Origin: Zea mays
Taxonomy: Eukaryota > Streptophyta > Magnoliopsida > Poales > Poaceae
Assembly: GCF_902167145.1 (NCBI RefSeq)
Contig: NC_050099.1
Coordinates: 63,320,942 to 63,384,941, forward strand
Reading direction: 5' to 3'
DNA length: 64,000 nt
Shown here in pieces: positions 11,251-21,049 of the stretch (within the stretch, counting starts at the first letter, position 1; each line of letters opens with the position of its first letter). The notes beneath the pieces are model-generated. The model saw nothing but the letters and a program-made list of their open reading frames with translations. It was not told where the DNA came from and did no database searches. A program made the position numbers and the translations under genes.

Positions 11251-12450
11251 CAAGGAATCGACAAATGATTGGCTAGATTACCTGGACCAAGGGAACCAAC
11301 AGAAGAAAGAAGTCCGATGAGGTGATTCAGTGTCTCCGGCGAAGTGATGTTCGGTCTGAGTGTTTAGGAAGCTTCACTAGCCTTTGGGGAAGGTGGTTGT
11401 GGAGATGGACTGGGTGGAGGTAGGCTGAGATGGCCGGACTGCGGTGGCCGAGGCCTTGGCAAGCTTGCCGGCGACGCCGCGCTCAGTTTTGTGGTGATCA
11501 CCGGCGTCCGGTCGTTGGCAAGGGTGTGAGGCATGCGGAAGGGTGAAGCCGAGGGGCTGGGGCTTCTTATAGGCGAAGGCATGGGCATGGGCGCGGGGCT
11601 AGGCACGCGGTTGAGCCGACCGGAGCTTGTGGCATGCGCGGGCGCGGTCAGAGCCGCTCCTGAGGGCAAGCTGAGGTCGAACACGTGGATGTTTGCTTCT
11701 GTCCATGTCCAAGCGTCCGTTTAGCTACCCTAACGTGTGTATCTTGGCAAAGATCCAGTGTAAGGCCTTTTCCCTGCTCCAAATCCTATCTTTTCTATGT
11801 GAGTCCCGAGCTTAGATATGCTTAGGGTGAGGAGAAAAGCTTGTGGCAAGTCAGGTCTATCACTCAGCTCGAGTCGCGACAAAAACTAGGCCAAAGCGTG
11901 TCAAACGGTTTTGGTTTGGTTTCAAACTTCACCAGGGTATGTCTGATGTATTTAGGCGCCACTTTGTCCATTCAACCATTTGGTTTTGAGTTTAGGAGCT
12001 AGGTGAACACGGATGCTCTTTGAAATCGGTTGGAAAGACTCAGAGAAAAGGCTGTTTTCTCCCTTGGATTCTTTTAGTTGAGTGATCAATTTGGGGTTGT
12101 TTTAGATTCATTTTGGGGAAACTCTCTTACTGTCTTTAGTAGATATTTTGGTAATCTTCAACTTGTATAATTTTCCCAACTCATGATAATGTTATCCTCA
12201 TTGTCTTTTTACTTGATTTCTGCATTATTTCATACGTCCCATGTGAAAAGACTTAAGGTTTTATATACTTTCCTCTCGGTTATGTGCACCATAAGGTTAA
12301 GGTAGGCATCTTAGGATAATAAACACAAGTTGACCCTTTGGTTGTTAAGTTTTGGTCATCTTAGACTTAACTAAACCACATGTGATAATAGGTAAAAGGG
12401 TGTGGGTGTTGAGTAGAAACCCTGAGTAACACCTGGGGTGTTACAACGTT

Positions 12451-13307
12451 GGCCCCGGGGCAATGATCAAGTGGTGTACTGGACAGTCTAGTGCCCCCCA
12501 TAACAAGAAAGCAGCCAATCAGGGATTCTTTGCGTGCGCCCAGCCCATGCACTGTTCACTGTCCGGTGCACCCGCGGATAGAAGGCAACCAGGTCCTTCC
12601 AAATGGAGCTCCAACGACTCCTAGGTCCCTTGGGGCTATAAAAGGGACCCTTGAGCGCATGAAGCTCCACACCAAGCACTCATTGAACATTCTACAGTGC
12701 TGAGACTTCGCAAACACGCATTTGGTTCATTGTGATAGAGATTCGAGCACTTCTTTGAACTGTAACTCCGCTGTGCTATTTCGTGTGCTTGTTGTTGTCT
12801 TGTGTGCGTGTTGTTGATGCAACTCTCTATCTTGTGTACATTTCTATTCCTCCCTTACTCTTGTTTTTATTTGAGATCACTTGTGTAAGGCGCGAGAGAC
12901 TCCAACTTGTGGAGATTCCTCACAACGGGATATTGCTGAGAAAAGGAGAACCGTGGTATTCAAGTTGATCTTTGGATCACTTGAGAGGGGTTGAGTGCAA
13001 CCCTCGTCCGTTGGGATGCCACAACGTGGAATAGGCAAGTATTCTACTTGGCCGAACCACGAGATAAAAATCATTGTGTCACTTGTCTTTATACTACTGC
13101 GATTCTCTATCCATTCACTTTACTTACATAATGGCTCTAAGTTTAATACTCATCTTGTGAAGATCATTTAAGTGAAGAAGTTTACTCCGCTTGTACTCCA
13201 CACTCGAACTTGGCCTTAGCTTTCATTAATCCAATATTAGTACAAGTTTGTTTTGATGAGCTGTTTTTTATAGGATCACCTATTCACCCCCCCTCTAGGT
13301 GCTCTCA
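12451..13307 (+). repeat. 3' LTR of element A, last piece, with LTR end
   Basis: After solo LTR D and its TSD the LTR of A resumes and ends at CTAGGTGCTCTCA (13307). A TATA box TATAAAA lies at 12637-12643, with GGGACCC downstream. The sequence matches solo LTR E (9300-10030) over the leader region (TTGAACATYCTA.. and the ATCATTG.GTCACCTG.. block). What follows at 13308 is not a primer-binding site but coding sequence of F, so this is a genuine 3' boundary. Confidence 0.9.
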
Positions 13308-14061
13308 ATTACACAAAAATAAAATTGATTATGATAATCTTCTTATTGCAAATGAGCTTTTATCTTGTGACACACATGAGGCTATTAACCCTGTTGTTAA
13401 GCTTGATGTAGCAACCTCATGTGATGATCTGAGCAATGTTGATCAGTCTAGTCTCCATGATGAATTGATTGAAAAAGTTGAAGTCATGACACTAGAGAAC
13501 CAGAAATTGAAGAAGTACTTGACTGATGCAACCACTAAAGGAAAATTTTCCATAGAAAGCAATGATGTTAATAATGAGTTGGCAGTGGATAATTTAATGC
13601 TTAGAGAAGAAATCAAGAAACTCAAGCTTGAGAAAGAACATCTTGCCACTAGTGTGCAAAAGTTCAACATAGGCCAATACCTTCAAAATGAGCTCCTCAT
13701 GAACATTGCCATGAAACATAATAAGAGTAGTATTGGATACAATTCTTTTGTGCAAAAGAAAGCAACAAATCAATACAAAGCAAAACAAACTCCTAAGCCG
13801 ATCAAGTGCTATGAGTGTGAGAAAGAAGGACACTTTGCCCACAACTGCAAAGCCACAACACTAACTCCCATGCCAAAGCACTCAAGACCTTTTGCATTCA
13901 ATGCTAACTATGTATTAAGAAAAGTTGCAAATGGAAAGGTCAAAGTAACATTCTTAGGTCCACCAAGCAAGAGTAGACCTAAACAAATTTGGGTTGCAAA
14001 GTCCTTGATTGAGAAAGCTACATGCCCTATGCAAAATAGGGCCCCCAAGATTGAAGCTTGA
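13308..14061 (+). pseudogene. Copia gag, C-terminal half (element F)
   Basis: Continuously open from the LTR border of element A to TGA at 14059-14061; the apparent upstream start at 13210 lies in A's LTR and is an accidental fusion. Visible parts are a charged, leucine-rich coiled-coil stretch (about 13440-13640, with ENQKLKK and LREEIKKLKLEKE), then a zinc knuckle C-X2-C-X4-H-X4-C at 13807-13848 (CYECEKEGHFAHNC), then a basic tail with the PKQIWVAKSL block that ends copia gag. Gag would form the virus-like particle and bind element RNA. The N-terminal half is left of element A, outside the window. Confidence 0.85.
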
Positions 14062-14078
14062 TTTATTTGTTCATGTAG

Positions 14079-14510
14079 GTGAACTACAAGACTGGTGGGA
14101 GCCATTGGGTATTTGATAGTGGACGCACTCAACATATGACTGGCAACCCATGGATGTTCACCTCACTAAATGAAGATGTTGATGAACAAGATAAAATCAC
14201 CTTTGGGGATAATTCAAAAGGAAAAGTTCAAGGACTTGGCAAGGTGGCAATTTCAAATGATATTTCTATTTCAAATGTTCTCTTGGTTGCACCATTAAGC
14301 TTCAACTTGCTATCAGTGGGTCAACTTTGTGATCTTGGCCTTCAGTGCTTATTCACTCCTACAGAGGTTGTTGTGTCTAAAATGGATGATGAGTCAGTGA
14401 TATTTAAAGAAATTAGATATAGCAACCTATACTTAGCGGATTTCTCTTCCGAAGATGCCAAACTAAGGACTTGCCTCTTTACCAAAGCATATCTAAGTGC
14501 TATGGCATAA
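14079..14510 (+). pseudogene. Copia protease / GAG-pre-integrase region (element F)
   Basis: 143-residue open frame, in a different frame from gag. It has the aspartic-protease site Asp-Ser-Gly at 14115-14123 inside WVFDSGRTQHMTG, where Arg replaces the usual Cys next to it, followed by FGDNSKGKVQGLG and the SISNVLLVAPLSFNLLSVGQLC block that leads to the GAG-pre-integrase domain. It overlaps a short frame change to the LWHKRLAHVGKSTL motif at 14497-14550. Protease would cut the Gag-Pol polyprotein. The shift from gag could be natural for the family or decay; I cannot tell. Confidence 0.82.
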
Positions 14511-15403
14511 AAGGCTTGCACATGTTGGAAAGAGCACACTTAAGAAAATTCTAAAGAAAGACATGGTTATAGGATTGAAGGATGTTGTATTTGAAAAAAC
14601 AAGCTTTGCAGTGCATGTCAAGCTGAAAAGCAAGTTGCTAACACTCATCCTACAAAATATTTTATGTCAACATCAAGGCCACTAGAGTTACTTCATATGG
14701 ATCTATTTGGACCAACAACTTATGCTAGTGGTAGTGGCAACCTCTATTGTCTGGTCATTGTTGATGATTTTTCAAGATACACTTGAGTGTTATTTCTTCA
14801 TGACAAGTCTAAGGTTGCATCAATATTCAAGAAGTTTGCCAAGAAAGCTCAAAATGAATCTGACTGCAAAATCAAGAAAATTAGAAGTGACAATGGAAAG
14901 GAATTTGACAACACCAACATTCATGGATATTGTGATGAAATTGGGATCAAGCATGAAGTATATGCAACATATACACCTCAAAGAAATGGAGTTGTAGAAA
15001 GAAAGAATAGAACTTTGATCACTCTTGCAAGGACAATAATTGACGAGTATAATACACCGGAGAGGCTTTGGGCTAAAGCTGTCAACACTGCATGCTATGC
15101 ATCAAACAGGTTGTTTCCTCACCAGTTACTTGAGAAGACTCCCTATGAACTGCTAAATGGGAAAAGCCAGATGTCTCCTTCTTTCGAGTGTTTGGATGCA
15201 AATGCTACATCTACAAGAAACGCCATCACCTAGGAAAGTTTCAAAAACGTTGTGACATTGGTTTATTACTTGGCTATTCATCAAAATCCAAAGCATATCG
15301 AGTATTCAATCATGCCATTGGTGTGGTGGAGGAAACATATGATGTGGAATTTGATGAGACTAATGGCTCCCAAGGAGCACTTGAAAATCTTTATGATGTA
15401 GGT
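14497..15403 (+). pseudogene. Copia integrase (element F), cut by LTR G
   Basis: Begins with LWHKRLAHVG (zinc-binding region), continues with the core: VDDFSRYT (first Asp, about 14760-14785), IRSDNGKEFDN (second Asp, about 14880-14912) and TPQRNGVVERKNRT (catalytic Glu, about 14974-15013). It then gives the linker FGCKCYIYKKR (15189-15225) and LLLGYSSKSKAYRVFN. Frames change near 14690 and 15190, and a TGA follows SRYT at 14785. It ends abruptly at LENLYDVG (15400), where LTR G starts, so RT and RNase H are missing from the window. Confidence 0.85.
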
Positions 15404-17920
15404 TGTCACACCCGGTTTTGAAGGTAAATCGAATGCAAACCATGTACGTGCTAGGATCAGAAATTCACGTACATAGCAATTACATAAATGACTCATCATA
15501 GCACAATGCTTCGAATAATAATAAAGAGTAAGTAATAATATTAAATACTAGAGTCATTTACATAATATAAATCTATGTGCACATAATAGAAACAACGTAA
15601 ATAAACCCACCACAGGCAGCTGACTGGGGGAGGTCGCTAGCATAATCCTCAAACTCGTCGAAGTTCTGGAACTCCAGGAGATCTGCCTCAACACCTTTTC
15701 TTCTTTACCTGAGCATAGATTGCACCAAAGGCAACCTGGCGTTTTGTGAAAGCAAGGGTGAGTACACATCAACCTACTCAGCAAATGTCTTATTTGGCTG
15801 AGGTGGACTAGCTTTATGTGGAGTTAAGCTCAAAGCAGTTGCTTTTAGTTGGTCAGGTATTTACCATTAATAGAAGCTAGGTTTTAGCAATAACCAACCC
15901 ATGAACCATTTCCTCATCGAGGAAACATCATCATCAAACCAAAAATTATTAATAGAATCATTGTATATCAGATCATCTGTATCTCTAATCAAAGGAACTC
16001 CCAAGGCCGCTCATAACCGTGAGCACGGCTGATATATCAATTTCATTCCGCTGCAGAGGTCGCACATTTTACCCATGAGCCATGATTCTCGTTCTACCCG
16101 AGGATCGCGACTCCCCATTGATCACTTCCAAGGTGAACTGGTAGGGTCTCACTATGTAGCTTTTACAAAGATTCCCAGAGGTCATAGCCGCCCGTTAGGT
16201 TTCTCCAGTTTGATAAACACAGTGCATCTCCCCATAGGAAGAGTGACCAACAACAGCACCCAGCCTCGATAGAGCAAGTACCTATGTCGAGACCCCATTG
16301 ACGACACGACGGTGAAGCAAACTACACCTCAAGTTCCTCTAATTAATCAGCTAAGGGCGTCCCATACCACCCTCATATGGTTGCACAGTTTTCCCAGGTG
16401 ATCATCCAACGAACAGGTCCATACAGATAAGTACTCGGGAAATAGCACAAGCCCCCTTTAGTATCAAAAGTTTATCATCATATCCAAAATAAAAAAATCG
16501 TATCATAAAGTATTCTCATCATGTTCATTGATTAAAGTAGCGCACTAGCATAAAGGTAACCATAATAACCCAAAAGGTAATCAAGGACAAGGTAAATAGA
16601 AAGCTAGTCAATCCTTAGGTTTCAATTATGTAATGTGGGTAAGTGAATTATCATGTGAATAGGAGTATAGGACATAAGTATGTCAGAGAACACTTGTCTT
16701 GACCAAACAGATGCTCAGGATCTTCAATCCCGTAGAACCCGAAGAGCTTGATCACTTGATCGTCGAATCTCGATCGTCGGTTTCTCGAGGCTCAGGAACA
16801 ATCGCAATATATTCACCACGCGCAACAAATACAAATAGGCACAAGCAAACATATACTTGCATAAGAACATTACACCATAGAAGATAAAACATTATAAAAA
16901 CGAGCAGTATAAAATAGAGCTCACTTCTACAGTCACGCGAGTAAAGGAGACGCGATTGTCAGAGCTATGGTCAAGAAGTTAGTGTGTTTACACTAAGCAA
17001 GTATTAGTTAGAACGTTTAGTTCGACATGGTTAGATTAATTGGCATTTATTAACTGTAAATGAAAACTACTACTTAGCTTTGTCTAACTTACTATTTTAA
17101 TTATGGATGATTAAATAAATAACTAATTAATTGACATGAGTGATTATAAGTGAACGGTTTAATCTCGCGCGTGGATAACGCGCGGCAAGGCGCGCGACAC
17201 ACGCGAACGGCGCACGACAACGAGGGTGAACAGCACGCGCGACACGCGCGAACGACACACGACGACGCGCACGAAACAGCACTGTGGCACGCGTACGGCG
17301 CGCGGGCCGACACAATACGCAAAAACTAATAATTAAATAGCATGATTAAACTAAACAATTATTAATAAAGAATATTTCAGTTGAGGTTAATCATGTTGGT
17401 GTCTAATTATAAATGCGCAAATCGAATTTCTAAATTAGATTTTAAAATTGAAACGTCATTCTAGTAGCCATTGGCCAAACAAACGTTGAAATAAATTAAC
17501 TAAAATGTGCAACAACAGGAAAAAATATTCTAACATGTACACAACTTTAATACTAATCTAACGCAACTTGAACGGATTGAATCGGGTTTAAACGCAAAAG
17601 TTATCAATATTTTAAACTGAATTAAATTCCTTCGTACGGTTTCGAAATCTGCGAGGGGCGTTTTCACAAAATAGTCATCTTCTCTCTTTCTCTATCTTCT
17701 TCCTCCCTCCATGGAAGAGATAGGAGAGAGGGGAAGGGGAGGGGGCTGCGCGCCAAATTTCACACCTATCCAATACTCCAAGAACCCGTTACACAACCTA
17801 TTCATCGTTTTGGTGATCCCTTTCGAGACGAGTGCTAAAATTAATTTTTTCCTCAGCCAAACTTCAAACCAAGCACTCACTTCACTTATTCCCACACCTA
17901 TTTACCTCTCAGTGAAGTAT
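15404..17920 (-). mobile_element. LTR G: gypsy-type LTR, minus orientation, right end unresolved
   Basis: Starts TGTCACACCCGG at 15404 inside the integrase of F; TAGGT (15399-15403) is the expected left TSD. It shares order and blocks with LTR M (48686): the GTGAGCACGGCTGATATA block (16020-16045 against 49280-49300), GGTCGCACATTTTACCC and CCCATACCACCC (16360 against 49617). Orientation is inferred as minus: the inverted sequence ends like element K's LTR (a CTCAGCC..ACTCACCCTTGCTT block followed by an AT-rich stretch), and a TATA-like ATAAAT/GTAAATAGG lies on the minus strand at 17898-17905, followed by a CT-rich leader (17690-17750). No partner LTR or pol was found, so it may be solo or truncated. 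The right boundary lies somewhere between 17905 and 18280. Confidence 0.6.
17163..17313. repeat. CGCG-rich block inside LTR G
   Basis: About 150 bp built of irregular CGCGCGACAC / GAACGGCGCAC repeats, very rich in CpG between AT-rich flanks. It has no coding sense; the arginine/alanine-rich minus frames across it are a composition effect. Confidence 0.7.
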
Positions 17921-18286
17921 CCACTCATTTTCCTGTCATTTCATGTCTCGTTTTCAATTTCAAACTTTCTACGACACAATTCATCGTTCAAACGTCGTTC
18001 TTGCGCCGTTTGACCTCTGCTTTCCCAAATCTCTCAGTTTTTGTGTCATAACTCACTATGTATGTATCTACTCATATTTCATATGCTTATGACTATGTGA
18101 CAAATACGTGCTCAACTCTTCTGTCATTTCAGTGTGCCTGCCTGCCCGCCTGCGCGACTCCTCTCCTGCCTAGTTCTTCTCTCTCTAGACATACCCAAGT
18201 AGTTAATCCATTCTACATCTTTACTGCTCTACTGCTCTTGCTTGCCTTTTCTCATTATCGTGTAGCGTGTCAGTAGTAAGTGCAAG
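17921..18286. other. Unassigned stretch between LTR G and gag-like region H
   Basis: Pyrimidine-rich, no coding potential and no convincing LTR terminus or primer-binding site. It should contain the junction between LTR G and element H. The last 60 bp or so read like a gag leader. Confidence 0.5.
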
Positions 18287-19117
18287 ATGGTGCGGACAAA
18301 GAATGTCACACCGTCAGGGGGAGGAGATGACCAGGACCCTCCTCGCCCTTTCAGACAGGACAAGGGCAAGGCAGTCTATCTTCAACAGCAGGGGGCAAGA
18401 AAAAGAGATTGTTGGACAGAGACACTCGTGCAACAGTTGCAGAGTAGACCAAACAGAGTAGGGTGGTCAGTTGAGGATCGCCTCTGATCAGATAGCTTGC
18501 CGAGTTCGTCGACTCTCGTCTCGAGCTCGCTCCTCTCCTGCTCGGTTCGACCCCTAAGACCAAGTCACCACTCCACCTTCTTCCACTATGCTAGCTCTTG
18601 CCAATCTTAAGCCTTCCACCACACCTGTTGCGCCCATTACCTCCACCACACCAGCTTCCACTGCTCCTGCTCCCGCTTCCGCTCCACCTATTCCTCCACC
18701 TTGCTTCCGGGAGCGTGACGAGACTAAGGTGCATCCTCTTGATGTGGACCTGCACCTGCTCGACCTTTGGAGAGCCACAGCTTCTAGGGTGCGTCGGTTC
18801 AGACACGTACCAGTGGACTCTTGGTTACCTGCTCAGTGGGATCCGGCAGCTGCGCTACTCTTCAGCACCAGGACTCAGGAGTCCTTCTTCAGGGCACAAT
18901 TGTCAGCTCAGATAGCTCTACGGGCTCACCGGTGTCTCAATCTTTCTGCCTTCCGTACAACGGCCGGTGCAGAGTCTGAGGGTCATATCACATATCTGCT
19001 GGGACTGTACTCTCTTCTAACATTTGGGGGTCGATATGTTGAGGAGTGGGTCCAAGTGTTCTATGCCGTAGTATGGATCGACCCTAACCATCAGTGGATG
19101 GGATTCCGGTTTGAGCG
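18287..19117 (+). pseudogene. Gag-like protein of gypsy-type element H, first part
   Basis: Starts at ATG 18287 (MVRTKNVTPSGGGDDQDPPR), open to a stop at 18487, then continues in another frame at 18588 through a Thr/Pro/Ala-rich linker (about 18610-18710). After that comes a folded-looking domain (HPLDVDLHLLDLWRA, ..LTFGGRYVEEWVQVFYAVVW.., ..HQWMGFRFE) up to 19117, where element J is inserted. It resumes at 40061. The arrangement of a charged N-terminus, Pro-rich linker and this W/F-rich domain resembles the Athila-type 'putative plant transposon protein' found as gag in grass gypsy elements. The family name is an inference. No zinc knuckle or pol part is visible. One frameshift and the insertion make it non-functional. 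Confidence 0.65.
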
Positions 19118-21049
19118 TGTAGGGAACGGGTGACGCCTAAGAGGGGGGTGAATTAGGACTTCTAAAACTTTTACTAAGCTAGGTCACAATTAAATCCCTA
19201 GAGCAAAACCTATGCAAATAATCAAACTAGAATGTGCAAACTAGGTTTTGTCTAAGTGTTTCTATCTCTACCGCAAAGGCTAAGTTCCAATCTACACAAT
19301 ATAAGTATGAATACAAGATTGAAACTTAAATGCTTAACATAAATGCGGAAAGTAAAGAGCAAGGTAGAGATGCAAACTCTTGTGGATGACGCCGGTATTT
19401 TTACAGAGGTATCCGAAACCACGCACGGTCCCGACTAAACCTCGTTGGTGCCCATACGCAAAGGGAAGCCCACACGAGGGCCAAGCACCTCGGTCGAGTA
19501 ACTCCGTAAAGAGTCGCGGGCCTTCTCCACGTGCAAGTGGTGCTCCGCTTCTGGCTCCTCTCGGACGCTCCCCGCCGTCTCCACTATCGAGCTTCCGGCC
19601 GAAACGCCGCGGGCCTCGTTCCCTCCGGTACAGGGTGGCGGCCGTGACACAAACGCGGTTGTCACGGTCTCGTAAGACTCTCGCCCCACTCGGTAAAATT
19701 ACAACGACCCACGCAAGAGCCGAGGGTTTGTGTGGTTTGTCTAAACTCACTCAACTAACTAGGATTCACCTAGAGCAAGCGCTAATGCGGTCTAACTAAC
19801 CTAAGCACTTCGCAAAGCACCAATGCTAATCACTGAGTGATTCTATTAAGCACTTGGGTGTTTGAGCACTTGGAAATGTCTACAATATGCCTCGGTATGT
19901 TGCTTGGGCTCCCACACCTTCAAATGGCCGGTTGGGTGAGGTATATATAGGCCCCAACTCCAAAGTAGCCGTTGGAGAAAAGCTGCTGCTTCTCTGCTGC
20001 ACACCGGACAGTCCGGTTATAGATGGCCAAACGGGCCGTGCTAAATGGGCCGGCACTAAGCACGGCACGGCCCATAGTGCTTCGGCACGACACGGGCACG
20101 ATTCATATAGTGCCAGTGCCGGCACGACACGAGTCTAGTGCCGTGCTTGGGCCGCCACCCCGGCACGATGGGTTGGCACGGGCACGACACGATTAACTGG
20201 CCGGCACGGTTAGGCACGACTTAGACCAACATGTGGTTTATAAATGTGATTGTGATATGTGTATGTGGTTGTACATTGTTATTTGTTATGATTTACACAT
20301 AATGAATTCACTTTATAATGATATAAATATTCGAGTTTTAAAATTATATATATAATCTTAAAGATCTTCTATATTTTTTTATCTTTTAAAATGAAATAGT
20401 GCCTGGGCTGGCACGGGCACTATTAGATATTAGTGCCGTATAGTGCCGGCACGGCACGATTAGGCACTATAGTGTAGTGCCTGGGCCGCTGGTTAGGCAC
20501 TAGTGCCGGCACGGCACGACACGATTACTAATAGTGCCTAATAGTGCCGTGCCTAATAGTGCCGTGCCTAATAGTGCTTAGTGCCGTGCCGGGCCGGGCG
20601 GCCCGTTTGGCCATCTATAAGTCCGGTGGTGCACCGGACAGCGCACTATAGCCTGTCCGGTGCGCCTAGTCGTTGCCCTGTCAGAGCTGGTGACCGTTGG
20701 CGCCGCAGGCTTTTCACACCAAACAGTCTGGTCTCCACACCGGACAGTCCAGTGGTGTTCTCTCCGGGTGCCACCTGGAACTAGCCGTTGGGCTGCTGTT
20801 CCCTGGTGCACCGGACAGTCCGGTGCTCCACACACAGATAGTCCGAAGGCAGCACACTTGGACTTTTCTTAGATCTTTTCAATGTCTTCTTTTGAGGTGT
20901 TGCTTTTCCCAATTCCTTAGTCCAAGTAAATTTTGCATCCTGTGAACTACAAACATAAACACTAGAAAACTTATTAGTTCACGGATTGTGTTGATCATCA
21001 AACACCAAAACTCAATTAGTCAAATGGCCCGGGGTCCATTTTCCTTACA
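19118..21049 (-). repeat. 3' LTR of element J (left copy)
   Basis: Starts TGTAGGGAACGGGTGACGCC and ends GTCCATTTTCCTTACA, followed by the inverted polypurine tract at 21050. It is 1932 bp with the 602-bp MITE and its 8-bp TSD, about 1322 bp without. Inverted TATA (TATATATA) is at 19942-19949. GGACAGTCCGGTG-type palindromes surround the MITE site. Confidence 0.92.
20018..20619. mobile_element. hAT-type MITE (602 bp) in the 3' LTR of J
   Basis: Perfect 21-bp terminal inverted repeats (left TATAGATGGCCAAACGGGCC.., right its complement) and a perfect 8-bp target-site duplication AGTCCGGT (20010-20017 and 20620-20627), which is the hAT signature. The arms are full of GGCACGG/GTGCCG short repeats able to fold back; the centre (20230-20400) is AT-rich. 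It has no transposase. The other LTR of J shows the empty site, so the MITE arrived after J. Confidence 0.95.

Larger units (their letters stand above)
6838..12445 (-). mobile_element. Solo LTR D: Tekay-type gypsy LTR related to the LTR of element K
   Basis: Reverse-oriented LTR. The left end TATGGTGGAACCACC corresponds to the inverted end TGTGGCGGAACCGCC of element K's LTR, with CpG-type decay of the terminal TG to TA. The right end CACCTGGGGTGTTACA corresponds to the inverted start of K's LTR. TSDs are ACGTC (6833-6837) and ACGTT (12446-12450). It is 5608 bp long, about 4.37 kb once solo LTR E is removed. Blocks shared with K's LTR include the part around 6838-7060 (inverted polyadenylation end) and 8180-8260. 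A (GT)n run lies at 11234-11250 and a proline-rich minus-strand open frame at 11364-11684, the counterpart of K's CT-rich leader. No coding domain was found. Confidence 0.82.
1..13307 (+). mobile_element. Element A: decayed Ty1-copia Sirevirus (Opie/Ji type), left end outside window
   Basis: Plus-strand copia element with pol-order remnants (GAG-pre-integrase, integrase, RT, RNase H), a non-coding tail with several polypurine tracts, and a 3' LTR starting at 5054 right after the last tract and ending TG..CA at 13307. It is interrupted by solo LTR B (367-1629), solo LTR C (5075-6396) and solo LTR D (6838-12445, itself holding E). The three 3' LTR pieces add up to about 1.31 kb, a normal Sirevirus LTR length. 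The flank after 13307 is coding sequence of another copia element (F), so A is inserted in F. The 5' LTR, gag and protease active site lie left of the window. Many stops and frameshifts show it is old and inactive. Confidence 0.9.
13308..15403 (+). mobile_element. Element F: partial Ty1-copia element, host of A and of LTR G
   Basis: Internal fragment of a second copia element in plus orientation with the end of gag, protease, GAG-pre-integrase and integrase. The left break is the insertion site of element A (TSD expected to be ATTAC at 13308-13312; the partner is outside the window). The right break at 15403 is the start of LTR G. It differs clearly from the Opie/Ji-type gag and pol of N2 and L (one zinc knuckle with a different flank), so it belongs to a different copia family. 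It is the outermost host seen in the window and probably the oldest layer. Confidence 0.85.

Noticed and set aside
11364..11684. Pro/Ser-rich 106-codon minus-strand frame in LTR D
   Set aside because: Corresponds to the CT-rich transcribed leader of the LTR family; no conserved domain.
13210..13307. N-terminal extension of the gag frame of F
   Set aside because: These codons lie in the 3' LTR of element A; the fusion is an accident of the insertion border.
15404..17920. LTR G as an autonomous element's 5' LTR with its own pol
   Set aside because: No pol motif on either strand between 15404 and 18286, and nothing that pairs with it in the window.
19334..19799. Overlapping 138-139-codon frames on both strands in J's LTR
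   Set aside because: Located in LTR U5/R-like GC-rich DNA, present again with frame changes in the other LTR (39008-39323).
20018..20619. GGCACGG-rich stretch as a CRISPR array or satellite
   Set aside because: Repeats are irregular and fold back symmetrically; TIRs and an 8-bp TSD show a hAT MITE, and the genome is a plant's.
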